This document shows positions 13,702 to 21,298 of a stretch of DNA of 36,019 bases, piece by piece. The DNA is from a virus. The first letter of the stretch is position 1. Each line of letters starts with the position of its first letter. The position numbers and the translations under genes were made by a program. Under the pieces are notes generated by a model, which saw only the letters and a program-made list of their open reading frames with translations, searched no databases and had not been told where the DNA came from. The stretch is from positions 3,643 through 39,661 of the IMG/VR virus record IMGVR_UViG_3300030389_003158; one strand, written 5' to 3'.

Positions 13702-14934
13702 CTAATCTCTAAATCTTGCAGTATCTGAATCGACAATGCATACCCAACGATCTTGAACACCATTAATTTTATTCTTAACAACATTTACCCATCGTTGGTT
13801 AGTGTCACCCTCTTCAATGTTTTCTTTACCAAAGAGGACTATTAAATCAGCTTCACCTGCTTTACCTGTTTTAGAACCAGACATCATGCCATAGTGTAAC
13901 ATTGTTTTACCTTCAGCATCAGCAGATAACTGATTAAATCCTAAGAATACACAATCATATCTTTTAGCAATAGATCTTGCTTGTCCATATAATTCAGTTA
14001 GTCTTATATCTTCTCGTGCAAATGAACCAGACAAAGGTACTTTATCAAGTATATCAACACATACAATATCAGGTCTTTCTTGCTCTATCTTCATTTCAAT
14101 TTGACCAAGTGTCATCTGGTCACCATCAAGCACAATAAGATTGTCACCAACTTTCTTCCATACTTCTTTTAATTTTTCATTCTGACCTTTTAACTCACGA
14201 GTTACAATACCAGATGCGGCAGATAGCATTCTATGTGTATGTCGCTTTGGTAATTCTTCATTCGTAATGCATAATACTTTAGCACCCTGATCTAGGAATC
14301 CTCCAGGACCTGCAACAGAGTAATGCCAAAACATGGATTTACCTACATTAGGCCTAGCACCACATATAGCTAGCATTCCTCTTTCAATACCAGGTACTCT
14401 TGCATCTAGGGAGGGCAAGTTAAACGCAAAAGAGTACCCTTCATCCATGCCACTTAGTAATGAATCGACATCTAAATTTAGTTGTCTTTTATCACTAGTG
14501 TCTGTTGAAGCATGGATAATTTTTAATTCTTCTAATCTTCTTATTACAGGATAAGGATCATAATGTTCACCCTGTACAATTTTAATTGCTTCTTGAGCTA
14601 CTTCTCTAGCTGATTGTTGTATAGATAATTTACGAACCATGTCTCTAGCTACATCTACACCAATGTCTTCTACTTTTGATAAAGCTTTAAAGGTAGCTTG
14701 AACCTGTGCAGACTTAGCTGAAGAAAGATCTGGATGAGATGTAAGATAATGTTTTTCTACTTCTGTTATTGTTAAATCTCTTTCGTACTCATCATAAGCT
14801 GAGTAGATAGCATCTTTAATTGATTTAGTTCCATTTAAAAATACACTATCTGATACATCTTTTACTTCTCTAGCAAAAGTTCTATCGGTTACAATTTTCT
14901 TTAAAAGTTCTCTATATACATCTGCTGTACTCAT
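13702..14934 (-). CDS. DnaB-type replicative DNA helicase
   Basis: 410 residues. The RecA-like motor shows Walker A GARPNVGKS (Lys199), then ITNEEL after it, Walker B RPDIVCVDIL, and FLGFNQLSADAEG and SGSKTGKAGEADLIVLFGK near the end, matching DnaB helicase motifs H3 and H4. The N-terminal 150 residues are helical and stand in for the DnaB N-domain. The helicase should act with the separate primase encoded just upstream, unlike the fused T7 gp4 arrangement. An AGG is close to the ATG (three bases), a short spacing. Seven bases separate it from the primase gene. Confidence 0.9.
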   Translation of the reverse strand: MSTADVYRELLKKIVTDRTFAREVKDVSDSVFLNGTKSIKDAIYSAYDEYERDLTITEVEKHYLTSHPDLSSAKSAQVQATFKALSKVEDIGVDVARDMVRKLSIQQSAREVAQEAIKIVQGEHYDPYPVIRRLEELKIIHASTDTSDKRQLNLDVDSLLSGMDEGYSFAFNLPSLDARVPGIERGMLAICGARPNVGKSMFWHYSVAGPGGFLDQGAKVLCITNEELPKRHTHRMLSAASGIVTRELKGQNEKLKEVWKKVGDNLIVLDGDQMTLGQIEMKIEQERPDIVCVDILDKVPLSGSFAREDIRLTELYGQARSIAKRYDCVFLGFNQLSADAEGKTMLHYGMMSGSKTGKAGEADLIVLFGKENIEEGDTNQRWVNVVKNKINGVQDRWVCIVDSDTARFRD

Positions 14935-14940
14935 ATCCTA

Positions 14941-15732
14941 TTATCCTATTTTTAATTCATTCATTGCTTGTTCTTTATTAAAATATTTTAAATCATTTTT
15001 AATTAATGCGATCCTACAATTTGTATATACACTTAAAGTCTTTTGTATGTCAAATGATTTTGCATAAGCATCTGGATCAAGTGCAACAATTAATGTTTCA
15101 TATTGTTTTAAAATATCCATATAGTTATCTAACAATGATGTTCCTAATAAAGCAATGCCTGTACAAAAAGATGCAACTGTAGTTGCTGATGTAGCATCCT
15201 CTACAATTACTCCTGTTGTGCCATTGCCGATTATAAAAGGGTGTGCAGCATTGTCATATCTATACCACTTAGGTTGTTGTTTAGAGTTCAATGCTCTACC
15301 CACTGCTCCTACTACTTCGCCTTCATGCACAATAGTAAATACTGCTCTATGCATTTTAACATCGTAGTAAAATCTATCCTTGTCTAATAAGTAACCTTCT
15401 AAACAATTAAATTTTTCCAGGTAATTCATAGTCTTTTTAGAACGATTAGCTTTAATAAAATATTCTGGTAATACAAAAGATGTCTTTTCATCATTTATGT
15501 CAAATGTATTTGACACAATCTTTGATAAATCTTCTGCAGTAAGATCTTCTTCAGTGTTACCTTTAGCTTTACATGAAGCACTAAAACAATTCCACAATAA
15601 AAAACCCCTCCGTTTAGTTATCGAAAGGGTTTTAGTATGGCCGCAGAAGATACAATCTATTCTTTTGTTTGTACCTTCATCTAAATCAAGTTCTTTAATT
15701 CTTTGTAATTGATTATATAATCCACTTTGCAT
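14941..15732 (-). CDS. DNA primase (zinc-binding plus TOPRIM domains)
   Basis: 263 residues. The N-terminus has CIFCGHTKTLSI and LLWNCFSASCKAKG, a four-cysteine zinc site as in phage primases. The C-terminal half has a TOPRIM core: GVIVEDATSATTVASF with the catalytic Glu, and TLIVALDPDAYAKSF with the DxD pair. It makes RNA primers for lagging-strand synthesis beside the DnaB-type helicase. Shorter than T7 gp4 because the helicase is a separate gene. No clear ribosome site precedes the ATG; an AT-rich stretch with GGGG/CCCC repeats lies upstream. Confidence 0.87.
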   Translation of the reverse strand: MQSGLYNQLQRIKELDLDEGTNKRIDCIFCGHTKTLSITKRRGFLLWNCFSASCKAKGNTEEDLTAEDLSKIVSNTFDINDEKTSFVLPEYFIKANRSKKTMNYLEKFNCLEGYLLDKDRFYYDVKMHRAVFTIVHEGEVVGAVGRALNSKQQPKWYRYDNAAHPFIIGNGTTGVIVEDATSATTVASFCTGIALLGTSLLDNYMDILKQYETLIVALDPDAYAKSFDIQKTLSVYTNCRIALIKNDLKYFNKEQAMNELKIG

Positions 15733-15806
15733 ATCTATATGGGGCAGTTTATATATATACCCCCTCTACCACGTTGTTAGCAGTTATATATACGAATTTA
15801 AATCTG

Positions 15807-15983
15807 TCAACTAAATTTTGAAAGTTTATTATTTGCAAGACTAACATTTCGCATTGAAGTATTTAAATGTTCTAAACACTCTAATTCAATTCTATCTTCT
15901 AATTCTTCTGAACGCACAATTCTATTTTGTATATCTTCTATATCTTGAAATACTTTTCTAAGATCATTTAATATTTTTTCCAT
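15807..15983 (-). CDS. Small acidic coiled-coil protein
   Basis: 58 residues with GGGAG six bases before the ATG. Helical and highly charged (MEKILNDLRKVFQDIEDIQN, then RSEELEDRIELECLEHL), likely a short coiled coil. No family recognised. It is the first intact gene after the internal terminator at 16165-16203 and starts one base after the stop of the probable frameshifted secreted gene. Confidence 0.75.
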   Translation of the reverse strand: MEKILNDLRKVFQDIEDIQNRIVRSEELEDRIELECLEHLNTSMRNVSLANNKLSKFS

Positions 15984-15984
15984 T

Positions 15985-16141
15985 TTAATCTCCCTCTATA
16001 TTTATTTCGCTAGTATAATGTTTTTGTACACCTCTTCTTGTAGTTTTACCATGGACAAGCTGTATTGTAATGTCCTCTCCTACTAGAGACAACCCTGAAC
16101 AATATACTACAAATACTAAATTAGTTATAATAGCTTTTCAT
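15985..16141 (-). pseudogene. Secreted micro-gene broken (or recoded) by a one-base shift
   Basis: From 16137 to 15985 on the - strand there is an open frame of 50 codons with normal codon use: a hydrophobic stretch (IITNLVFVVYCSGLSLVG), then EDITIQLVHGKTTRRGVQKH and a short tail. It has no start codon of its own. The only ATG, at 16141, is one base out of frame: it reads ATG AAA AGC and stops after six codons. Removing one A from the A4 run directly after the ATG would give MKAIITNL..., a textbook signal peptide. Possible explanations are a real frameshift, a homopolymer sequencing error, or slippage on A4. The stop lies just before the 58-residue gene. Confidence 0.45.
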
Positions 16142-16164
16142 ATATTCGACACAACAAACCCCAT

Positions 16165-16203
16165 AAAAAAACATGGCAACTAAGTTTTATTTTAATTGCC
16201 ATG
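16165..16203 (-). terminator. Rho-independent terminator, - strand
   Basis: Arms CATGGCAA (16172-16179) and TTGCCATG (16196-16203) form an 8-bp perfect stem with a 16-base loop; read on the - strand it is followed by seven T. It separates the methyltransferase/nuclease/micro-gene cluster from the replication genes, so these need their own promoter or read-through. Confidence 0.75.
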
Positions 16204-16279
16204 CCTACACATATAAGGATGTTCTTACATATATACGTAAACTTTTTGTAAAAACAATCTTGACATTACGATTTTTATT

Positions 16280-16387
16280 CTAGCAAACACTAGTAACTGT
16301 ATTCGTTAAATTAGATTTATAAGCCATAATATATAGTACGAACATTATTAAAAACAATATTATACCTATAATTTTAACTGTCTCCAT
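16280..16387 (-). CDS. Single-pass membrane micro-protein
   Basis: 35 residues; GGGAG seven bases before the ATG. The sequence METVKIIGIILFLIMFVLYI is one membrane helix, followed by a short polar tail ending in Cys. The start overlaps the previous gene by 14 bases. Last gene before the terminator at 16165-16203. Confidence 0.65.
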   Translation of the reverse strand: METVKIIGIILFLIMFVLYIMAYKSNLTNTVTSVC

Positions 16388-16502
16388 TATCAATCTCCCT
16401 TTTCTCTTTTTTTCTGTTATACTTCTTTTTATTAGAAACTACCCTAGTATATGTATTTTGTTTCTCTCTTATAACTCTGGGTTTACTAATTTCTTTTTTC
16501 AT
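16374..16502 (-). CDS. Small very basic protein
   Basis: 42 residues, dominated by Lys and Arg (MKKEISKPRVIREKQ, later NKKKYNRKKEKRE). It begins one base after the upstream stop (TAAAATG), consistent with coupling; no separate ribosome site. No family recognised. Confidence 0.5.
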   Translation of the reverse strand: MKKEISKPRVIREKQNTYTRVVSNKKKYNRKKEKREIDNGDS

Positions 16503-16503
16503 T

Positions 16504-16698
16504 TTACCAATGCCTAAGCACTCCTGCTACTATAAAAAAACAAGTTGCCCAGGCTACAAACTTTTCAATTAACTTTATATACAATCCTACCTTAGCTTGT
16601 TTCTGCCGCAAGATCGCAGTCTTAGGTGTATCATCATCTGTTTCACCTATAGGATAATCAATAGCTCTTGCAATTATTTTTTCTAACGAAGTGTACAT
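16504..16698 (-). CDS. Small C-terminal membrane-anchored protein
   Basis: 64 residues: polar N-terminus (TSLEKIIARAIDYPIGETDD) and a single hydrophobic helix near the end (FVAWATCFFIVAGVL). The ATG overlaps the previous stop (TAATG). No family recognised. Confidence 0.7.
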   Translation of the reverse strand: MYTSLEKIIARAIDYPIGETDDDTPKTAILRQKQAKVGLYIKLIEKFVAWATCFFIVAGVLRHW

Positions 16699-17021
16699 TA
16701 ATTTAAATCCCTTGGATCTAGAGGCCCATCATTTTCTAACTGTACTTTCTCTAGATCTTTTAACACTTCTTGTACTTCCGGAAACATCACTTGCATAGTA
16801 GGAAAGTTGTTCCAGTCTTGCTGTTCAAATTGTTCTACAAGTTTTATAAAGTCTTTATGATTAGTGTGTGTTCTCCATACAGTAAGCCCTAAGAATATAA
16901 ATAGACTAGCTACATCCATAGGATGAATATCTTTTCGGTTTAAATCTAAAACTGCATTAATAAATTGTAGACTTATATCTTTTATATCTTTATCTGATAA
17001 GTCCTCACTTTTTGTAAACAT
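16698..17021 (-). CDS. Hypothetical helical protein
   Basis: 107 residues, all-helical and soluble (DVASLFIFLGLTVW in the middle; EVQEVLKDLEKVQLENDG near the end). No family recognised. Start/stop overlap (TAATG) with the upstream membrane micro-gene indicates the same operon. Confidence 0.7.
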   Translation of the reverse strand: MFTKSEDLSDKDIKDISLQFINAVLDLNRKDIHPMDVASLFIFLGLTVWRTHTNHKDFIKLVEQFEQQDWNNFPTMQVMFPEVQEVLKDLEKVQLENDGPLDPRDLN

Positions 17022-17131
17022 TATTCAACTCCCTCTGTTTTTAAAAATATGTATATTACTATACAGGATGTAGTTAAAAGTATAAACGAACAACTCCACC
17101 CAAATATTAAAGATGCTGTTACTAAATTCAT
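17021..17131 (-). CDS. Single-pass membrane micro-protein
   Basis: 36 residues; GGGAG eight bases before the ATG. Almost entirely one hydrophobic segment (SLIFGWSCSFILLTTSCIVI) with a short charged C-terminus. The ATG overlaps the upstream stop (ATGA) and its own stop overlaps the next start (TAATG). Confidence 0.7.
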   Translation of the reverse strand: MNLVTASLIFGWSCSFILLTTSCIVIYIFLKTEGVE

Positions 17132-17253
17132 TTTCTTTTCTCCCTTCTTAATATTTCTTCTTTAAACTTTTTCCACTGTGGGGTTGTCGTGTCTACACGA
17201 TCTACCTTTTTTTGTACAGTAATAAAATTAAATTCATGTTGTGGGTTGGTCAT
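17128..17253 (-). CDS. Small hypothetical protein
   Basis: 41 residues with a perfect GGAGG five bases before the ATG. Hydrophilic, ending in a basic helix (WKKFKEEILRREKRK). Four-base ATGA overlaps with the nuclease upstream and the membrane micro-gene downstream. No family recognised. Confidence 0.75.
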   Translation of the reverse strand: MTNPQHEFNFITVQKKVDRVDTTTPQWKKFKEEILRREKRK

Positions 17254-17723
17254 TTATACCTCCATTTAGTTTTTTTATTTTGTTTTCGCCACAACCAAGG
17301 CGATATAAACTTTGTTTGCCATATACCATTATTATTCTTTTTTGCATGGTTTTCATCATCAGTATACTTATTTGAATACTTTTTGTAAGCCATAGCCATA
17401 CCATCTTGGACCATTAAAGATCCTACATCTTTATAATTAGCATAGCAGGTAACAATGTGTCTTTTATATATATCTTTACCTTTCTTTACACATAATAAAT
17501 GGTATGTATCATTTAATTTTTTTAAATATTGTTGAGATATGCGACCACATTGAATGATTAAATTATTTTGTAAACATGTTTGATCTAGTTCAGGGGCATC
17601 AATACCATGCAGCCGATATATTTTTCCATTCCTTTTTAGCGAATCTCCATCAATAACTTGATAAGCTTGTAGGTAGCCAGGCATTAAAATAAAAATTAAT
17701 ATTAAAACTAATTTTTTAACCAT
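17250..17723 (-). CDS. Exported staphylococcal-nuclease-type (SNase) nuclease
   Basis: 157 residues. Residues 1-20 are a signal peptide (MVKKLVLILIFILMPGYLQA). The mature part has the SNase core: VIDGDSLKRNG, then YRLHGIDAPELD carrying the catalytic Arg, Asp and Glu, YKRHIVTCYA with the second Arg, and MVQDGMAMAYKKYS plus NNNGIWQ at the end, as in the family. It would cut DNA or RNA in the periplasm or outside the cell. Cysteine pairs in the mature part (TCLQN, IQCGR, LLCVK, TCYAN) suit an oxidising compartment. The start overlaps the methyltransferase stop by 8 bases. An exported nuclease could destroy incoming DNA or release nucleotides; both are inference. Confidence 0.9.
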   Translation of the reverse strand: MVKKLVLILIFILMPGYLQAYQVIDGDSLKRNGKIYRLHGIDAPELDQTCLQNNLIIQCGRISQQYLKKLNDTYHLLCVKKGKDIYKRHIVTCYANYKDVGSLMVQDGMAMAYKKYSNKYTDDENHAKKNNNGIWQTKFISPWLWRKQNKKTKWRYK

Positions 17724-18954
17724 TACATTTCTCCATGTTCTTTAATATATGTTCAATAACTTTTACAGTAAACCCATTGCCAAGCATTTTGTATCGTTGG
17801 GTATTTGATACTCCCTCAGTATAGTTATCTGGTACAGTCTGTAATCTTTCGCATTCTAAAGGCGTTAGTTTACGCCAATGTAATTCATCAACACTATCCC
17901 ACTCATGCCTGTCATAAGATAGTCTGCCACCAGATCTAACTGTTTTAGATTTATCTCTAATCTTACTTACAGCTATGCTATCTTTTTGCACTGTAGTAAT
18001 AGCGTTGCTTTTAGCATCTTTGCGTATCTCTAAATGCTGATTAGTTTTACCCTCATCATTATATCTACCTCTGATAGCACCACCTTTAACAGCAACTTTA
18101 GGTTCTCTATGGCCACCACCCATTGTTGTAAGTGTTGGTGACTTACCATTCTCTGAGTACACTCTCTTGATAATATCGTAACCTTTTATATCTGTAGCAG
18201 TGCCAACTTGTTTAGGTGTGTCATATGTTTCTACCTTTGCACTATCAGAACGAGCCAAGACTGTTGGGCTTTTACCATTTTTAGAATAAACCCTTCTTTG
18301 TCTTTCATTGTCTTTAAGTATTTCTCTAGGTATGTCATACAATTTTTTAGGTGTGTTATAAGTAAGTTTACATTCTGTTGACTTAGTTTCCAACACATCT
18401 CTCAATACAATACCAAGATCTTCTGGTTGTTCAATTCCTGGTATGTTAGTCCAATACAATCTGTTTCTATTTTGTGCTGAAAGTAATGCAGAGTTGATCA
18501 GAATAGGTTCGATACCAAATAGACCACCACTTGTACACTCAGGGTATATGTTAGATACTTGTTCTGATATTACAGCTTGAAACTCTTTTTTCATTCTTAC
18601 ATTCTCAAGTAAAAAGTATTTAGGTTTAACTTCTTTTAACACTCTAATAAACTCAAAAAATAATGCAGAACGTGGATCGTCAAATGCTAATTGCTTTCCT
18701 GCAAAACTAAATCCTTGGCAAGGGCTACCTGCAACAATCAAATCAATCTCAGGTAAATCTTTACCTTTTATATTTTTAATGTCGCCTAGTTGTATTGTAT
18801 TTGGAAAATTCTTTTGTGTAATCTGGATAGCGTATTTATCTATCTCACTAGCAAAATACTTATCTACTTTTATTCCAAGATTTTTAAGAGCTATTTGAGT
18901 TCCACTACATCCATCAAATAAACTACATACAACTATACCTTTTTCTTCAACCAT
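17716..18954 (-). CDS. DNA (cytosine-5) methyltransferase
   Basis: 412 residues from the ATG at 18954, chosen for GGAG seven bases upstream; an ATG at 18975 adds seven basic residues. C5 motifs in order: SLFDGCSGTQIALKNLG (AdoMet site), AGSPCQGFSFAG with catalytic Cys79, LLENVRMKK (motif VI), QNRNRLYW (motif VIII), and ERLQTVPDNYT then YKMLGNGFTVKV (IX-X). The target-recognition region has three related segments (near residues 220, 262 and 308) with the pattern GKSPTVLARSD / GKSPTLTTMGGG / AKSNAITTVQKD. It would methylate phage DNA against host restriction; no cognate restriction enzyme is nearby, so it is an orphan enzyme. Confidence 0.93.
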   Translation of the reverse strand: MVEEKGIVVCSLFDGCSGTQIALKNLGIKVDKYFASEIDKYAIQITQKNFPNTIQLGDIKNIKGKDLPEIDLIVAGSPCQGFSFAGKQLAFDDPRSALFFEFIRVLKEVKPKYFLLENVRMKKEFQAVISEQVSNIYPECTSGGLFGIEPILINSALLSAQNRNRLYWTNIPGIEQPEDLGIVLRDVLETKSTECKLTYNTPKKLYDIPREILKDNERQRRVYSKNGKSPTVLARSDSAKVETYDTPKQVGTATDIKGYDIIKRVYSENGKSPTLTTMGGGHREPKVAVKGGAIRGRYNDEGKTNQHLEIRKDAKSNAITTVQKDSIAVSKIRDKSKTVRSGGRLSYDRHEWDSVDELHWRKLTPLECERLQTVPDNYTEGVSNTQRYKMLGNGFTVKVIEHILKNMEKCNG

Positions 18955-19144
18955 TATTCTTCTCCTTATATTCATTGTATGATCCCCACCAATATGAAGT
19001 ATTGCTGTTTAACTCATTAACTATTAACTCATCTATTTTTCTATAAAGATCAACAGAGTCATCACAACTTTTACCCTTAGTAGGCTCTGCTCTATCTCTT
19101 AAACTAAGTAGTTCATCTAGTATTTTATTATATGACATTACCAT
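18947..19144 (-). CDS. Small hypothetical protein
   Basis: 65 residues; GGAGG nine bases before the ATG at 19144, which overlaps the previous stop. Helical start (YNKILDELLSLRDRAEP) and an aromatic patch (SYWWGSYNEYKEK) at the end. The stop overlaps the methyltransferase start by 8 bases. No family recognised. Confidence 0.7.
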   Translation of the reverse strand: MVMSYNKILDELLSLRDRAEPTKGKSCDDSVDLYRKIDELIVNELNSNTSYWWGSYNEYKEKNNG

Positions 19145-19440
19145 TAATTTAATCCTCCTAATTCTGTTACATTTTCAAAATCTTCTATATCTTCTCTTAA
19201 TAAATAATCAGGAACAGCATCTATAATTTTTCTTTCTTTATCTTCAGCAAATTCGTGATTGATATATAATCTTATACCTATTCTTACAGTATGTTTAAAT
19301 TTCTCTATACAAAACTCTTTACGATCATATTTCTCTAACATTAAACTTAAATCTTTAATAAGTTCTCTTTCATCATAATCACCAGTAACTTCATCTATTG
19401 CATTATAGATAATTTTTTTTGCTTCTTTTTCTTTAGTCAT
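19144..19440 (-). CDS. Hypothetical helical protein
   Basis: 98 residues, charged and mostly helical (EKEAKKIIYNAIDEVTGDYD at the start). No family recognised. Ribosome site GGAG upstream; coupled to the next gene by TAATG. Confidence 0.7.
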   Translation of the reverse strand: MTKEKEAKKIIYNAIDEVTGDYDERELIKDLSLMLEKYDRKEFCIEKFKHTVRIGIRLYINHEFAEDKERKIIDAVPDYLLREDIEDFENVTELGGLN

Positions 19441-19449
19441 TACTTTCTC

Positions 19450-19683
19450 CTATTTTAATTCTACTGTAACACCATTGTTATCAGTATATAAATATTTGGT
19501 TTTACTATCTGTAAATAAAATTATACTACGCAGATCTTCAGCAGATATTGAAGTTAGAACTCTTTCAGCACCTGCTCTAAGTTCATCATCTGTTTGGCAT
19601 TGATCAAAATCTAATTTATTGTTTCTAATAACAATGCTTGTTTCTATTTTTACCTCTATTGTTTCTTCTAATATCGCACTCAT
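19450..19683 (-). CDS. Small hypothetical protein
   Basis: 77 residues. N-terminal beta strands (EETIEVKIETSIVIRNNK), then a helix (DDELRAGAERVLTSISAEDL) and C-terminal strands. No family recognised. GGAGG lies upstream inside the preceding gene, and the start overlaps its stop (TAATG). Confidence 0.7.
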   Translation of the reverse strand: MSAILEETIEVKIETSIVIRNNKLDFDQCQTDDELRAGAERVLTSISAEDLRSIILFTDSKTKYLYTDNNGVTVELK

Positions 19684-19823
19684 TAGTTACCTCCATTTGT
19701 ATATAACAATATTTCTACTACACCGAATGCTATTATAAGTAAACTACCTATAAAAGGTATCAATAAGATCTTCAATGTAGTTATATTTATTTTATAGTTC
19801 TGTTCTTTAGTTAGTTTCTTCAT
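19683..19823 (-). CDS. Single-pass membrane micro-protein
   Basis: 46 residues; GGAGGGAG just before the ATG. A basic N-terminus is followed by one hydrophobic helix (LKILLIPFIGSLLIIAFGVV). Start/stop overlaps on both sides (TAATG). Confidence 0.75.
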   Translation of the reverse strand: MKKLTKEQNYKINITTLKILLIPFIGSLLIIAFGVVEILLYTNGGN

Positions 19824-19975
19824 TATTCTCCCTCCAGAATTTCAGGTTTCGTGTACCACTTATGAGTTACCTCATCAAAGTATACATTTTCTAAAGGCCT
19901 ACTGTTGCCACCTGTATGCGACATCTTCTTGCCTTTACTTTTTCTAGTCTTACCTTTAATTAATTTCTTAGCCAT
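19823..19975 (-). CDS. Small basic protein with C-terminal aromatic motif
   Basis: 50 residues; GGAG seven bases before the ATG. The N-terminal half is very basic (AKKLIKGKTRKSKGKK); the C-terminal half reads NVYFDEVTHKWYTKPEILEG, a compact strand pair. Possibly nucleic-acid binding. No family recognised. A 61-base gap with no recognised signal separates it from the upstream gene. Confidence 0.7.
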   Translation of the reverse strand: MAKKLIKGKTRKSKGKKMSHTGGNSRPLENVYFDEVTHKWYTKPEILEGE

Positions 19976-20036
19976 TATTTTCTCCATTTAAATCTAAAGC
20001 ATAAAGAATTTCTTACATAGTATATAAATTTTCTCA

Positions 20037-20288
20037 TTACTTTATCCTCCATATTCGCCATTGATTATCACCTACTTTTCTACTCATATATTTGTGACCA
20101 GAATTACTTCTTTTGGCACTAGTATGTGCATGAGATAAAAAAGCTTTCACCAATCTGTGGTCCTCTAATAATACAGAATCGCCAACTTCAAATTTTAATT
20201 TGTGAAAACCATACTTACTCAGCTGTGGTCTACCCCATCCATGATCTTCAGGCATGGGTATATTTTTTTCTATTTTTATTTCAGTCAT
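20037..20288 (-). CDS. Small conserved phage protein of the RxWR type
   Basis: 83 residues from ATG 20288 (MTEIKIEKNIPMPED), chosen for AGGA eight bases before it; an upstream ATG at 20312 lacks this. The sequence YGFHKLKFEVGDSVLLEDH, a helix with AHTSAKRSNSGHKYMSRKVG, and a final QWRIWRIK match a pattern I know from many phage early proteins (short strand pair, helix, then R-x-W-R end), function unknown, perhaps nucleic-acid binding. It overlaps the 44-residue gene upstream by 8 bases. Confidence 0.75.
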   Translation of the reverse strand: MTEIKIEKNIPMPEDHGWGRPQLSKYGFHKLKFEVGDSVLLEDHRLVKAFLSHAHTSAKRSNSGHKYMSRKVGDNQWRIWRIK

Positions 20289-20415
20289 TTTTAATTTCCT
20301 TTTTAGTATCATGGTTTAATAAATATAATGCTGTGTGATACCAATTCAACAGCTTATATGTTCTCTTATATTCTCTGCAATACTCCAGGAATTTTGGATT
20401 GTGAGTTACGCTCAT
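20281..20415 (-). CDS. Small hypothetical protein
   Basis: 44 residues; GGGAG lies upstream of the ATG within the end of the preceding gene. Helical, aromatic-rich (FLEYCREYKRTYKLLNWYH). No family recognised. The reading frame and 8-base overlap with the next gene support it. Confidence 0.65.
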   Translation of the reverse strand: MSVTHNPKFLEYCREYKRTYKLLNWYHTALYLLNHDTKKEIKND

Positions 20416-20418
20416 TAT

Positions 20419-20583
20419 CTATTCTTCTCCCTTATCATCAAAACCTAAAAAATGCACAAACATTTGTGCTTCTTCATCATGTGCGAATATACTACAGCTA
20501 TCACACTTTTGGATTTCATCATTCCAATCTTCATCATTGGATAAAACCCAACCTTTATTATTACAATCTTCACAACTAGCCAT
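20419..20583 (-). CDS. Small zinc-ribbon protein
   Basis: 54 residues with two CxxC pairs: CEDCNNKGWVLSNDEDW near the start and KCDSCSIFAHDEEA in the middle, giving a four-cysteine zinc site; acidic tail. Such tiny zinc ribbons are common among phage early proteins and may bind nucleic acid or protein partners. Start overlaps the upstream stop (TAATG). Confidence 0.75.
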   Translation of the reverse strand: MASCEDCNNKGWVLSNDEDWNDEIQKCDSCSIFAHDEEAQMFVHFLGFDDKGEE

Positions 20584-20765
20584 TATTCTTTTACCTCTAA
20601 TAATTCTAAATCTGATTTATGATAAACTAAAGAAGGTTCACAACCCTCTTCTTGCCAACTATCGTCATCATCTAATATAACAACTTTATTACCAACATCA
20701 TGCCTAATAATTGTTCCTGTAATTTCTTGGTCAATTACTTTTACTCTATCTCCTATATCCATCAT
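20583..20765 (-). CDS. Small SH3-like beta-barrel protein
   Basis: 60 residues; GGAG six bases before the ATG. The pattern DIGDRVKVIDQEITGTIIRH, then KVVILDDDD and DLELLEV is that of a small SH3-like/KOW-type barrel. Role unknown. Start/stop overlaps on both sides. Confidence 0.7.
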   Translation of the reverse strand: MMDIGDRVKVIDQEITGTIIRHDVGNKVVILDDDDSWQEEGCEPSLVYHKSDLELLEVKE

Positions 20766-20914
20766 TATATATTCTCCATAAATAATTCAAATAAAGTATC
20801 TTCACTTAGGCCTTCTGCATTAATACCTTTTGTCTTTAGGTATTCAATTTGTTTTGACCTGGTATCACCACTTTCAGTCATGTCGTGAAACCAAGTATCA
20901 AATAGTTTACTCAT
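20765..20914 (-). CDS. Small hypothetical helical protein
   Basis: 49 residues; GGAGG five bases before the ATG. Short helices (MSKLFDTWFHDMTESGDTR, KQIEYLKTKGI, EDTLFELFMENI). No family recognised. The strong ribosome site and TAATG overlap with the next gene support it. Confidence 0.75.
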   Translation of the reverse strand: MSKLFDTWFHDMTESGDTRSKQIEYLKTKGINAEGLSEDTLFELFMENI

Positions 20915-20923
20915 CTAATCCTC

Positions 20924-21298
20924 CTATAACTCTGCTTCAAAAGAACAGTAACCTTGCTTATCTAGGCACTCTTTAATTTGATTGCCTAATCTCCAACGAG
21001 CATACCATTCTAATTGATATTCATTTATACCCTCTTTTGCTAAAGATTTATCGCTATAACTTTGATAAAGAGGACCTCCTTCAGAAAACGCTTTGTGAAT
21101 TTTATCAAACTGATTTTTTCCTAAATGTTTAACGCACCTATCAATTCCCTTAACAACATTTTTATAATCGTCTTCTTTTTCAAAATAATAATTTAAATAA
21201 TTCGCAGTACCTTCAACTCCAAAATAATCTGCGTCATTACTTGATTGAACAGCAAACCAAAACTTGCCTTCAATATCACCATTATAATATCTTCCCAT
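20924..21298 (-). CDS. Conserved phage hypothetical protein (GRYYxGDIEGKFWF type)
   Basis: 124 residues. Begins MGRYYNGDIEGKFWFAVQSS and continues YFGVEGTANYLNYYF; I recall this opening from a widespread but uncharacterised group of phage proteins. The rest is helical with several aromatic residues (NEYQLEWYARWRLG). GGAGG-type ribosome site; the start overlaps the upstream stop. No function can be assigned. Confidence 0.78.
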   Translation of the reverse strand: MGRYYNGDIEGKFWFAVQSSNDADYFGVEGTANYLNYYFEKEDDYKNVVKGIDRCVKHLGKNQFDKIHKAFSEGGPLYQSYSDKSLAKEGINEYQLEWYARWRLGNQIKECLDKQGYCSFEAEL

